From positions 48,145-112,144 of the forward strand of contig CAZRDM010000006.1 in NCBI GenBank assembly GCA_964598845.1: a stretch of DNA of 64,000 nt, given 5' to 3'. How positions within the stretch are numbered: position 1 is the first letter of the stretch; each line of letters starts with the position of its first letter. Positions 33,390 to 41,013 of this stretch are shown in pieces. Made by a program: the position numbers and the translations under genes. The DNA comes from FEN-987 sp964598845 (GTDB lineage Archaea > Thermoproteota > Bathyarchaeia > 40CM-2-53-6). The notes beneath the pieces were generated by a model. It was not told the DNA's origin. It saw nothing but the letters and a program-made list of their open reading frames with translations, and did no database searches.

Positions 33390-34637
33390 ATGCGCGTGAG
33401 AGCCTCTCTCCCCTCCTACAAGGAAATCGAGGTGGAGCTGAACTCAGGAAAGACCGTGGGAGAACTCAAACAGCTCCTATGCTCGAGACTGGGAATAGAA
33501 CCTGAACTCACGAAACTCTTGCTTCACAATGAAGCACTCTCTGAAAAGTCACGCATATCGAAGCTCAAAGAAATCGACACCCCACTGGTCATAGACTACC
33601 TTTGGGCCCGCCATCTAATTCTCTGGGGACCTGAAGGTCAAAGAAGAATTCGGTCATCGTCGGTCCTGATCGCCGGCGCAGGCGCCATCGGTAACGAAGT
33701 TGCGAAGAACCTCGCGATGCTGGGTGTTGGCAGGCTATTTATCGTTGACCGCGACAGAGTTGAAATGTCCAATGTCAGTCGGATGATATTCTTCGAACCG
33801 AACGATTTGGGTATGAACAAGGCAGAAGTGCTAGCCAAGAACATTCACAGGAAGTTTCGTTTCGTCGAGACGATGGCCTTCAGAGGCGAATTGGAAAATC
33901 TCCCCCACAAGTTCTATTTGGATTCCGATGTCCTAATCTGCGGACTTGACAATGTAGCCTCAAGGATTTTTCTCACACAACTCTGCCGGAAGTATGACAT
34001 CCCGATGGTGGACGGAGGAATAACTGGACTCAACGCGAGAGTCCACATCTTCATCCCTCCCGACGACGCCTGCCCCATCTGCATCTTTCCACAGAGTCAA
34101 TATTCGCAGATAATCGGCTTGCGCAATCCCTGTGACGCACCCGTGGAGCAAGAAGCCGTCCCGTCCTTCGCAACCTCAATATCACTGGTTTCCTCAATCC
34201 TGTCACAGGAAGCCATCAAACTCATCTTGGGCCTGAAGGAGCAGCGGCGACGCGCAAGATGGCCCGAGAATGTTGGCCAGCCGTTAAAATCTGTTCTCTT
34301 CATCGATCTCAAGAACAACCGATACTCTCCAATGGACCTGAAGCGAAACGAGAGATGCCTCGTATGCGGAAGACAAGGGACCGCTAGGGAACTTGTGCCA
34401 CGCCTCGAGCTACCGATCAAGAACGTCCGTGACTCAAGGAGAGATGTGGAGAAAGTGATTCGAATTGCCGTTAATGCAGAAAACAGAAGCCTCACAGTCT
34501 TCTCCGAAACATCTCGCGGGACCAGAAGACTAGACCTGTCCCGTCTCATGGAGAGTCTTGAAAGAGGCGATTACCTAAGAATCCTAGCTGAGGACAAGAA
34601 TGGAGAACTACATGAATCAATAGTCAAACTGACGTAG
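33390..34637 (+). CDS. E1-like activating enzyme with N-terminal ubiquitin-like domain
   Basis: Residues 1-70 are a beta-grasp domain (KEIEVELNSGKTVGELKQLL, KLLLHNEALSEKSRISKL). Residues ~75-285 are a ThiF/MoeB/UBA adenylation domain: GAGAIG nucleotide loop (96-101), VDRDRVEMSNVSR with the acidic adenine-ribose residue (Asp120), zinc pairs Cys228/231 (CPIC) and Cys323/326 (CLVC), and a Cys in RNPCDAP (248) placed like the E1 active-site Cys. The last ~60 residues may be another small beta domain. It would adenylate the Ubl Gly-Gly and load the E2. ATG 33390 is preferred over TTG 33387, 12 bp after the E2 stop. Confidence 0.9.
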   Translation: MRVRASLPSYKEIEVELNSGKTVGELKQLLCSRLGIEPELTKLLLHNEALSEKSRISKLKEIDTPLVIDYLWARHLILWGPEGQRRIRSSSVLIAGAGAIGNEVAKNLAMLGVGRLFIVDRDRVEMSNVSRMIFFEPNDLGMNKAEVLAKNIHRKFRFVETMAFRGELENLPHKFYLDSDVLICGLDNVASRIFLTQLCRKYDIPMVDGGITGLNARVHIFIPPDDACPICIFPQSQYSQIIGLRNPCDAPVEQEAVPSFATSISLVSSILSQEAIKLILGLKEQRRRARWPENVGQPLKSVLFIDLKNNRYSPMDLKRNERCLVCGRQGTARELVPRLELPIKNVRDSRRDVEKVIRIAVNAENRSLTVFSETSRGTRRLDLSRLMESLERGDYLRILAEDKNGELHESIVKLT

Positions 34638-34682
34638 CAATCGTTTGCACCCAATTGCCGCTCGCGAGGAAGCAATGATTCA

Positions 34683-34844
34683 GTGAAGATGCTCGGGGAC
34701 TCGAAGCTTACGCGGAAGTTTCAGGTGGCGATCCCGAAATCTGTGAGAGAGATTTTGAAGTTGCACACTGGCGACCTTCTGGTCTTCGTGAAGAACCACG
34801 ATGAAATCGTGGCGAAGAGAGGTCGGGTTGAGATTGAGCCATGA
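34683..34844 (+). CDS. AbrB/SpoVT-type swapped-hairpin protein (53 aa)
   Basis: From GTG 34683 (or ATG 34689): LGDSKLTRKFQVAIPKSVRE then ILKLHTGDLLVFVKNHDEIV, the classic AbrB/VapB N-terminal fold (x-K-v-t-x-k-x-Q-v-t-I-P-k-x-v-R). A short basic/acidic tail ends the protein. It binds DNA as a dimer. It lies 45 bp after the E1 stop on the same strand and could regulate the operon. No toxin gene follows. Confidence 0.75.
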   Translation: MKMLGDSKLTRKFQVAIPKSVREILKLHTGDLLVFVKNHDEIVAKRGRVEIEP

Positions 34845-34878
34845 GTCTACCCGATCACGCGCCTATGAGACTGGCGCC

Positions 34879-35260
34879 ATGCGTCTAAGGTTCGCGGTCG
34901 CTTTCGCTGTGATGGCTGGGCTTGTGGGCTTCTATGGCTTCGCCCAGGAATAGGGCGATCTTCTTGTCTTATCGACCGATGTGATCTTCGTTATCGTTTC
35001 AGGCGTCTCCGCTCTTTTTGCGGGACTTGTACTTCGCAGGTGGGGGCTTGATCGGTGCGGGTTCGAGTTGGATCTTTATTGGGGTGGTACTCGTAACATT
35101 GGGCAACATCACCTTCTCTCTGGGGACGCTCGAAGAATGGTACTATTCAGGCCATCCCTCGTAACTGCTCTATCTGGCTGGATACATCAGCCTGGCTCTA
35201 GGTTTTCTCGCTCAAAGATCAGTATTTGACCTTCTTGAGCCGGGAACGCGGAGAGGTTGA
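34879..35260 (+). pseudogene. Membrane protein broken by frameshifts
   Basis: Hydrophobic, helix-like pieces succeed one another in different frames: RLRFAVAFAVMAGLVGFYGF from ATG 34879 (stop TAG), FVIVSGVSALFAGLVL from 34981, then GSSWIFIGVVLVTLGNITFS and LEEWYYSGHP, then LLYLAGYISLALGFLAQRSV up to TGA 35258-35260. Reassembled, they give a four-helix membrane protein of ~125 residues. Two or more indels are needed. Family not recognised. Confidence 0.45.
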
Positions 35261-35461
35261 GTTGGGTTGAGTTCCTCTAAGGGCAGATTGGTTCATGGAA
35301 CAGCCAACACCGAGGATCCCGAGGAGGCGCCATACCATCTAACATGTCAACAATAGGGCTCTAGACAATTCCATTCAGATGCCCAGAACAAACCAAAGCT
35401 TCAAAGAAAGAGCGGGAATAGTTAAAAAATCCATCATACCAAAGAAAGCCCGGGTTCCATT

Positions 35462-35854
35462 ATGGCCGTATGCCACGTATGCGGTAAGTCGAATGCTGAC
35501 GATGCTAGGTTCTGCTTCAGTTGCGGCACACAACTCTCTCAAACCCCGCCTGTAAAAGTGGAGGTGAAATCGCCACTGGCCGGTGTTCCCCCTGCGCCTG
35601 CAGTCCCCCCCATGTATACTCCCAGGGCATTGCCCAGACCGGGAATGTGTTACTACCATCCCGATCTGCCGTCTTCCTTCGTGTGTTCGAGGTGCGGCCG
35701 ATCCATTTGCGCAGGATGCTACAAGCCCTACGGCGTACTCAGTTTCTGTCCAGAATGTTTCTGGGGATTAGCCCCCAAGCTTGGTTACCAAGCGGCGCAG
35801 TATCTACAGTACGCAATGGGGCAGCAGCAGGAACAGCCTCGATCCTTATTCTAA
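35462..35854 (+). CDS. Zinc-ribbon plus B-box-like zinc-finger protein
   Basis: 130 residues. A zinc ribbon (CHVCGKSNADDARFCFSCG) is followed by a Pro-rich linker and a finger CYYHPDLPSSFVCSRCGRSI, then CAGCYKPYGVLSFCPEC. It has eight potential zinc ligands in cross-brace order, as in B-box/RING folds. The domain is clearly related to that of the protein at 30123 but lacks membrane helices. It lies 820 bp after the E1 gene on the same strand. As a soluble paralogue flanking a ubiquitin-like operon it is a candidate E3-like or substrate adaptor, by context only. ATG 35462. Confidence 0.72.
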   Translation: MAVCHVCGKSNADDARFCFSCGTQLSQTPPVKVEVKSPLAGVPPAPAVPPMYTPRALPRPGMCYYHPDLPSSFVCSRCGRSICAGCYKPYGVLSFCPECFWGLAPKLGYQAAQYLQYAMGQQQEQPRSLF

Positions 35855-35858
35855 TCGG

Positions 35859-37529
35859 TTAGGCCAAGCGCCCCTCTTTCTTCAATTTCTCCGCTACTTC
35901 TTTGAGTTCATCCACTGAGATTCGGAGATCCTTCGCTGCTCTACTTAGAGATATTACTCCTTCGTGTTTGACGATGTAATCGTAGACCTTATCCTCTAAC
36001 GAGATTGGCGGCGTCGGCCCGCCCAGAGGTGCTCCGCATTTTTGACAAAAAGTGGCACCCTGCGGCATGCGACTCCTGCAACTGCTGCACACCAAGGTTA
36101 CTCGCGCAGGTGCTGGAATAGGACGAGGCATTGGTGTCCTTGGCCCAATCATCCCGCGCCTGTAGGCTATTCCAATGCCAATAGCAAGTGCAGCGATAGC
36201 AACGGCGCTACCTCCAAAAAGGCTGATCAGGGGGAGATAATCAATAGTCCACACAGCCTCAACAACATACGGTCCGTCCACAATCAGTGTCCAAGAATCA
36301 TCAGTCTGGGTTAGGCTTCCTCTCTCAGGATCGAGATGCCAGCCTGTGAGTGTGTAGGAGATCGGCCACGTTCCGGCGGTAGTTGATGACGCTATCTTGG
36401 CGACGGAACCTTTATCGTACCATCCGGAACCTGAAACTGAACCATAGGAAGAACGAACCTCGACGTAGTATTGAGTCTCGTACGAAAGTATGACCTTGCG
36501 CGCTTTGTCCATGAAGACAGTGACAGAGACATCTGAGGATGAAGAACCATCATCGATCCAGGCGACAAGACTCAGTCGCTCAACGGTGCTTAGATTGATG
36601 ATGATCGGGGCAGGTCCAAGTTGCACATTCTGGTTCGCGTCATACCAGCCCGTATGCGTTTCATTGAAGGATGTTGATATGCTCACTGGCTCGTATTGAA
36701 CTGTGAGCAAGTACTGAGCGATATAATGGGCTACGATCACATTCGGACGATCCATTAACACGTTTCCGGTTGAGGATTGCCCTGAGTATGCACCGCTCCA
36801 GTGGCTGAATCTAAGACGCGTGTCTCCGGTTGTGGGCACAATTGCAGCTGCGGCGAAATCTGCTTGACTATTGGCATCGTACCACCCATCGCCCCTCAGA
36901 CCGCTGACGTTGGGTGGATCCGATTCGATGGTAAGAGAGTACTGTGTCTTCCATATCGCTATCGCCTTCTTTGGACTGTTCATCAGAATGCCGTCCGATG
37001 TCAACCCCCCGCCAGAGATGTCTCCAGCCCAGCCTGTGAAGACATGCCGAATTCCAACACTCTCGCTGATCTCTCCTTCCCTGAGGCTTGCATGGACTAT
37101 TGTCCCATCATCGTACCAGCCCTCACCTTCCGCAGAGCTGTAGCTAGTCTCTATGGTGAGGTAGTACTGGGCGGTGTATGTGAATGTGTGATTGCCCGCT
37201 CCACTGAATAACCATGACGTATCCTTCTCATAGTACCTGGCTCCGTCAAGCCCCACACTGTTCGGAACGTAATAGTCTACAGTAATTATGTGGGCGTTGG
37301 GCGACGTCATGAATGTGAACGAACGCGTCTGTCCACCGCTCAAGGTGCTGTTCGGGGCGCCGTCAATGTAGATATCCGTGCTTATGGTCGATGGAAGACC
37401 TTGAATCGTAATCGTCACTGTGTACGTCGTTTGTCCATTCACGCCCGATGTCAACGAGACGACCAGACTCAGGCATAGCACGGATAATGCTAGAATCCCT
37501 GTTCTCAATTGCAACTCCGGCCGTCTCAT
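35859..37529 (-). CDS. Membrane protein: InlB-type repeats outside, zinc ribbon and winged helix inside
   Basis: A signal/anchor at residues ~10-32 (ILALSVLCLSLVVSLTSG) precedes a beta-rich region with five related units, each with QYYLTIETSYSSAEGEGWYD-like lead (QYxLTVxS...GxGWYDxG) and FTGWAGDISGG-like middle, as in divergent InlB B-repeats. A membrane helix follows (~435-460, LISLFGGSAVAIAALAIGIG), then a cytosolic zinc ribbon (CSSCRSRMPQGATFCQKCG) and a winged-helix end (KVYDYIVKHEGVISLSRAAK, then ISVDELKEVAEKLKKEGRL). Outside sensing coupled to an inside DNA-binding domain suggests a membrane-bound one-component regulator. 556 aa, start ATG 37529. Confidence 0.75.
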   Translation of the reverse strand: MRRPELQLRTGILALSVLCLSLVVSLTSGVNGQTTYTVTITIQGLPSTISTDIYIDGAPNSTLSGGQTRSFTFMTSPNAHIITVDYYVPNSVGLDGARYYEKDTSWLFSGAGNHTFTYTAQYYLTIETSYSSAEGEGWYDDGTIVHASLREGEISESVGIRHVFTGWAGDISGGGLTSDGILMNSPKKAIAIWKTQYSLTIESDPPNVSGLRGDGWYDANSQADFAAAAIVPTTGDTRLRFSHWSGAYSGQSSTGNVLMDRPNVIVAHYIAQYLLTVQYEPVSISTSFNETHTGWYDANQNVQLGPAPIIINLSTVERLSLVAWIDDGSSSSDVSVTVFMDKARKVILSYETQYYVEVRSSYGSVSGSGWYDKGSVAKIASSTTAGTWPISYTLTGWHLDPERGSLTQTDDSWTLIVDGPYVVEAVWTIDYLPLISLFGGSAVAIAALAIGIGIAYRRGMIGPRTPMPRPIPAPARVTLVCSSCRSRMPQGATFCQKCGAPLGGPTPPISLEDKVYDYIVKHEGVISLSRAAKDLRISVDELKEVAEKLKKEGRLA

Positions 37530-37655
37530 TCACGAAGTTCGGGAGTTCAACGCCTTAAGTATTTTACATATCCACATTCATTCTAGGCTTAGGAACCGAA
37601 TGCGCTTAGCGCGCATCCATGCGCGAGAAAGGCATCTCTAGGAACTGAACGAAAA

Positions 37656-37958
37656 ATGGTCTCAACTCCATACACGAGGGGGCGTAGCCGCGAGTACCAA
37701 GTGCTACGCAAACTGAGGCAAGAAGGATGGCTCTGCAGTCGGAGTGCAGCGTCCCATGGTCCTGTGGACATACTCGCAGGCAAAAACGGACGAATCCTCA
37801 TGGTCCAAGTTAAGAGTGGAAAGGGACGAGCAACAAAGAGGGAGAGGGATCTACTCAAGCTTTGGGGAGAAGAATTCCAAGGGCGAGTTGAAATCTGGAG
37901 GTTCAGAAAGGGGAAACCTCTGGAACGAGAAACTGTGTACGATTACGAAGTGCGATGA
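37656..37958 (+). CDS. Hjc-like Holliday-junction resolvase / PD-(D/E)XK nuclease
   Basis: 100 residues. RGRSREYQVLRKLRQEGWLC (helix 1 with early Glu), ASHGPVDILAGKNGRILMVQ and VKSGK form the E...VD...QVK catalytic layout of archaeal Hjc/YraN-like nucleases. The strand-two acid is D, and the usual ExK reads QVK, as in several resolvase-like relatives. It would cut four-way junctions during recombination. ATG 37656. Confidence 0.7.
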   Translation: MVSTPYTRGRSREYQVLRKLRQEGWLCSRSAASHGPVDILAGKNGRILMVQVKSGKGRATKRERDLLKLWGEEFQGRVEIWRFRKGKPLERETVYDYEVR

Positions 37959-37964
37959 AAAGTC

Positions 37965-38246
37965 TTAGCTTTTGGTTCTCACCTGACCGTTCTTGGCGTG
38001 CTGGGTAGCCTCCTCTACATCTTGAGCTGAAAGACCTCGGCCTAGAATACCATCCTTTCTGAATGCGGCGTTCCCATCCCTGAACACTATAATCGTGGGA
38101 ACAACTTGGATATCGAATGTATCCCATAGCGGGTTCATTAGGTCGCTGACATCAACGTAGGCCCATGGAATTTCCTTCTCTTTGACAGCCGATTCGAAAA
38201 CCGGTGTGAATCGTCTACAGAATGGACACCACTCTGCTGTGAACAA
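37965..38246 (-). CDS. Thioredoxin-like protein (CPFC); N-terminus uncertain
   Basis: FTAEWCPFCRRFTPVFESAV is the redox motif with helix 1, then WAYVDVSDLMNPLWDTFDIQ and VVPTIIVFRDG, the cis-Pro strand of thioredoxins. The active site CPFC is uncommon (CGPC usual) and suits a disulfide isomerase/reductase with higher potential. In-frame coding-like sequence (LSDFDGRKLRRWGTLLTL) extends ~100 bp upstream to a stop without any start, so TTG 38246 is the only start codon; either the real start is non-standard or an indel cut off the 5' end. Confidence 0.75.
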   Translation of the reverse strand: MFTAEWCPFCRRFTPVFESAVKEKEIPWAYVDVSDLMNPLWDTFDIQVVPTIIVFRDGNAAFRKDGILGRGLSAQDVEEATQHAKNGQVRTKS

Positions 38247-38515
38247 CGTGAGTAGCGTTCCCCATCTCCTTAGCTTTCTTCCATCGAAATCGGAAAGGCG
38301 AAGATCCGTAATCCGTTCCCCAAGAGTTGCGGGCGTTGTTCCGGGTTTTCAACATATCTCTGAATATCAGTGAGGAAAACTAGATCCTCGGTGTTTCTCA
38401 TGAACTCGGACCAAGGATCACCCTTTGCCATGCAATCGTTCCCGATAGCTTTGACTCGGATTCCGTGCATCAGACAGCAAGAGACCTCTTGTTCGCTGGT
38501 GGAAAGATTTGTTAT

Positions 38516-38546
38516 TATCGAATTGAATTCGATATTTCTCGAATTC
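38516..38546 (+). promoter_or_regulatory. Operator of overlapping palindromes upstream of the ArsR gene
   Basis: TATCGAATT-G-AATTCGATA (38516-38534) is a perfect inverted repeat, and GAATTCGA-tatttc-TCGAATTC (38525-38546) a second overlapping one. They end 8 bp before the ArsR start at 38554, so this is almost surely its autoregulatory operator. Confidence 0.7.
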
Positions 38547-38553
38547 GGTTCCG

Positions 38554-39144
38554 TTGAGTATCTTGACGGATAAAGATGAGATGAGCTCGGACGACATGCG
38601 GGAGTTGAGAGAAGAGATAGCGAGATTGAGAGATGAGCTACGCCGCCTCGCAGAAACAATCCCCGCTAAGAGGGATGCACCTGCAGAGCCATCTGAAAGA
38701 CGCGGATTTGGAGAGGCGATCTCAGAATATGTGAACGATGTCCTGGAAAGCGTACTTTCTGGAATTTCGTCAGAGATAGAGAAGTCAGTTTTCATCGACC
38801 CGACCGGCGTCTGGTTCGATCGGCACATCGCACGAGTTCAGTCGAGATCGATGACCGCCGCCGAGGCGCAACGGGCTGCTTCTTTCATGGGGGCTATGGC
38901 AAGTGAGCACAGGCTTCGCATTCTCAGTGAACTGCTCTACGGGGGACGATATGCTAGCGAGTTAGAAACCGCTCTGAAAGACCTTTCGCCCAGCACCATA
39001 TCTAACCATCTCAAGATTCTGGAAGAATCCGGGTTAGTGATGCAGGAGGGTGACCGCGGCCGCTATCTAATCACTCTTCCAGGCAGAATCGCACTGAAGA
39101 TGGCGACCCGCTTGGCTCGCTTCGTCGAACGAAGAAAATCCTAG
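38554..39144 (+). CDS. ArsR-family winged-helix regulator with coiled-coil N-terminus
   Basis: Residues ~10-35 form a charged coiled coil (MRELREEIARLRDELRRLAE), and residues ~105-190 an ArsR winged helix: ASEHRLRILSELLYGGRYAS, LETALKDLSPSTISNHLKIL and EESGLVMQEGDRGRYLITL. No metal-binding CxC is present, so the signal is not a thiophilic metal of the usual type. TTG 38554 directly follows the palindromic operator; ATG 38581 is an alternative. It overlaps the convergent pheA by four bases. Confidence 0.85.
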   Translation: MSILTDKDEMSSDDMRELREEIARLRDELRRLAETIPAKRDAPAEPSERRGFGEAISEYVNDVLESVLSGISSEIEKSVFIDPTGVWFDRHIARVQSRSMTAAEAQRAASFMGAMASEHRLRILSELLYGGRYASELETALKDLSPSTISNHLKILEESGLVMQEGDRGRYLITLPGRIALKMATRLARFVERRKS

Positions 39145-40004
39145 GCCCCACGAGGATACGAGCCCAATATTTTGAGAAAAGTCGTCGAGGTCCTCAAGGC
39201 TTCGAGAGCCTCAGCACATGCAGTGTCCAGACGATGCCCTTCAAAATCCACGAAGAAATGATACTCCCATGGAGTTCTTCTAGTAGGCCTCGACTCAATC
39301 TTGGTCAAGTTGATCTTTCTAAGGGCGAGTTCGCCCAGCGCTGTGTACAGCGAGCCCGGTACGTGTCTAGTTCCGAATACGATTGAGGTCCTGTCCTTCC
39401 CGGTAGGCGGCAGATCGTCCCAACCTACAATGAAGAATCGCGTGAAATTCTCGGCGACATCCTCGATGTGGGTCCTCAAGATTCTCAGATCATATATTTG
39501 GGCCGCGCGTTCGCTTGCGATCGCACCTGCGTCGCGAATCTTCCTTTCTCTTATCATCTTGGCACTACCAGCTGTGTCGTAGGTCGGCTCCGTCTCAACA
39601 TGCAAACCTGCAAGAAATCCTGCGCACTGAGCCAATGCTTGCGGATGTGAATATACCACTCGGATGTCTGCCATGTCAGTCTCCGGGAGCGAGAGTAGGC
39701 AGTGAATTATTCTGAGCTTGACCTCGCCGCATATTCTCAAGGAGGATTCGAGGAGGAGATCATAAGTTTGGGTGACACTGCCCTCAATCGAATTCTCAGC
39801 TGGTACGACACCAAACTCTGTGGTTCTATCTTCCACCCATGAGAAGACTTGCCGCAGTGTTTTACACGGTTTCGTCTTGGCACTCGTCCCAAAATGAGTG
39901 AAGGCAGCCTCCTCGCTATAGGCACCATGCTCGCCTTGAAAGGCAGTAGCGCGCTCTGCTTCCCTGACCTGTTGAACCTTCCTGTAATTAGCCATTTGAC
40001 TCAT
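39141..40004 (-). CDS. pheA: Prephenate dehydratase with ACT domain
   Basis: Converts prephenate to phenylpyruvate in phenylalanine synthesis. Motifs are TAFQGEHGAYSEEAAFTHFG, GVVPAENSIEGSVTQTYDLL, YSHPQALAQC, the catalytic NFTRFFIVG (Thr-Arg-Phe), and an ACT domain with GSLYTALGELALRKINLTKI and ESRP, which binds Phe for feedback control. 287 aa is normal for the monofunctional enzyme. ATG 40004 is the start given; the real one may be a few codons in. Divergent from the DapA-family gene. Confidence 0.95.
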   Translation of the reverse strand: MSQMANYRKVQQVREAERATAFQGEHGAYSEEAAFTHFGTSAKTKPCKTLRQVFSWVEDRTTEFGVVPAENSIEGSVTQTYDLLLESSLRICGEVKLRIIHCLLSLPETDMADIRVVYSHPQALAQCAGFLAGLHVETEPTYDTAGSAKMIRERKIRDAGAIASERAAQIYDLRILRTHIEDVAENFTRFFIVGWDDLPPTGKDRTSIVFGTRHVPGSLYTALGELALRKINLTKIESRPTRRTPWEYHFFVDFEGHRLDTACAEALEALRTSTTFLKILGSYPRGA

Positions 40005-40105
40005 GGCTTCATCATCGGTTTTTCGCCAACTGAAAGCTCATGCGAGCTATGATATCAAGGCATTTTAGTTCGGAGTACGATTCCACTCGATGGGGTAATG
40101 GAACG

Positions 40106-41008
40106 ATGTCCGTTGATTTCAGGTTGCATGGCATAATAACAGCACTTTCCACTCCATTCTCAACTACGGGCGTTGTTGAAGAAGATTCACTACGTGAGCT
40201 GGTTGAATTTCAGATTGAGAGAAAGGTGAATGGTTTCTTCTCGCTTGGAACTACGGGCCTTGGCCCGATCATGAAAGCTGAACAGAGGAAGCAGGTAGCA
40301 GAAATAGTTGTTGAGGAAGCGAGGGGACGACTGCCTGTGATAGTTCAGATAGGGGCATCCGACCCTCTTCAGTCCCTCGAACTAGCCGCGCATGCCGAGA
40401 AGATCGGGGCCGATGCCGTGGCAAGCCTGACGCCGTTCTACTACCAGCCTGGAGAAGATGCGATTCTTCAGTATTACAGCAGATTATCTGAAACGACCAA
40501 GCTGCCAATTCTTGTGTACAATATCCCTCGTCACACGGGAAACAATGTCGATGCGAAATTGCTTCTCAACCTTAGCAAGATATCTAATGTTGTCGGGATA
40601 AAGGATAGTAGCAGGGACTTTTCACAGCTACTCGATTACCTTGAGATCGCCCCCCCGGCTTTCAATGTGATCAACGGAACCGACTCCTTTCATTTCTCAG
40701 CTCTTTGTGCGGGGGCTCGAGCTGGTGTGTCCGCAGGCGCCAACGCTTTCCCCGAACTGTTTGTTGGCCTTTACGAAGCTTACCGAGAAGGTAATCTCGA
40801 TAGAGGCAGACAGCTTCAGTTGAAGATCCATGCAATGCGAACTGTGTTGACTAACCCTCCCATCGCACCGCTCTTGGAGGTGCTGAGGATGCGTGGGTTA
40901 AAGAGCGGACTAGTGAAGCCACCTCTCCGTTCAATGTATCCGAGGGAAACTCAGGAACTACGTGCGTACCTCGGTAGGCTGCTTCCTGAGATCAAGCTGA
41001 TTCAGTGA
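40106..41008 (+). CDS. DapA/KDG-aldolase family TIM-barrel lyase
   Basis: A class I aldolase: FSLGTTGLGPIMKAEQRKQV has GTTGLGP, which is also seen in Sulfolobus-type 2-keto-3-deoxygluconate aldolase, while DapA usually shows GTTGE. YNIPRHTG carries the catalytic Tyr and VVGIKDSSRDF the Schiff-base Lys. Pyruvate is the likely nucleophile. KDG/KDPG aldolase of a branched Entner-Doudoroff path is favoured over dihydrodipicolinate synthase, but not certain. ATG 40106 chosen from a frame open from 40040. 300 aa. Confidence 0.85.
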   Translation: MSVDFRLHGIITALSTPFSTTGVVEEDSLRELVEFQIERKVNGFFSLGTTGLGPIMKAEQRKQVAEIVVEEARGRLPVIVQIGASDPLQSLELAAHAEKIGADAVASLTPFYYQPGEDAILQYYSRLSETTKLPILVYNIPRHTGNNVDAKLLLNLSKISNVVGIKDSSRDFSQLLDYLEIAPPAFNVINGTDSFHFSALCAGARAGVSAGANAFPELFVGLYEAYREGNLDRGRQLQLKIHAMRTVLTNPPIAPLLEVLRMRGLKSGLVKPPLRSMYPRETQELRAYLGRLLPEIKLIQ

Positions 41009-41013
41009 GAGAC

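Noticed and set aside
40106..41008. Calling the aldolase dapA
   Set aside because: GTTGLGP favours KDG aldolase, and no lysine-pathway genes are adjacent.
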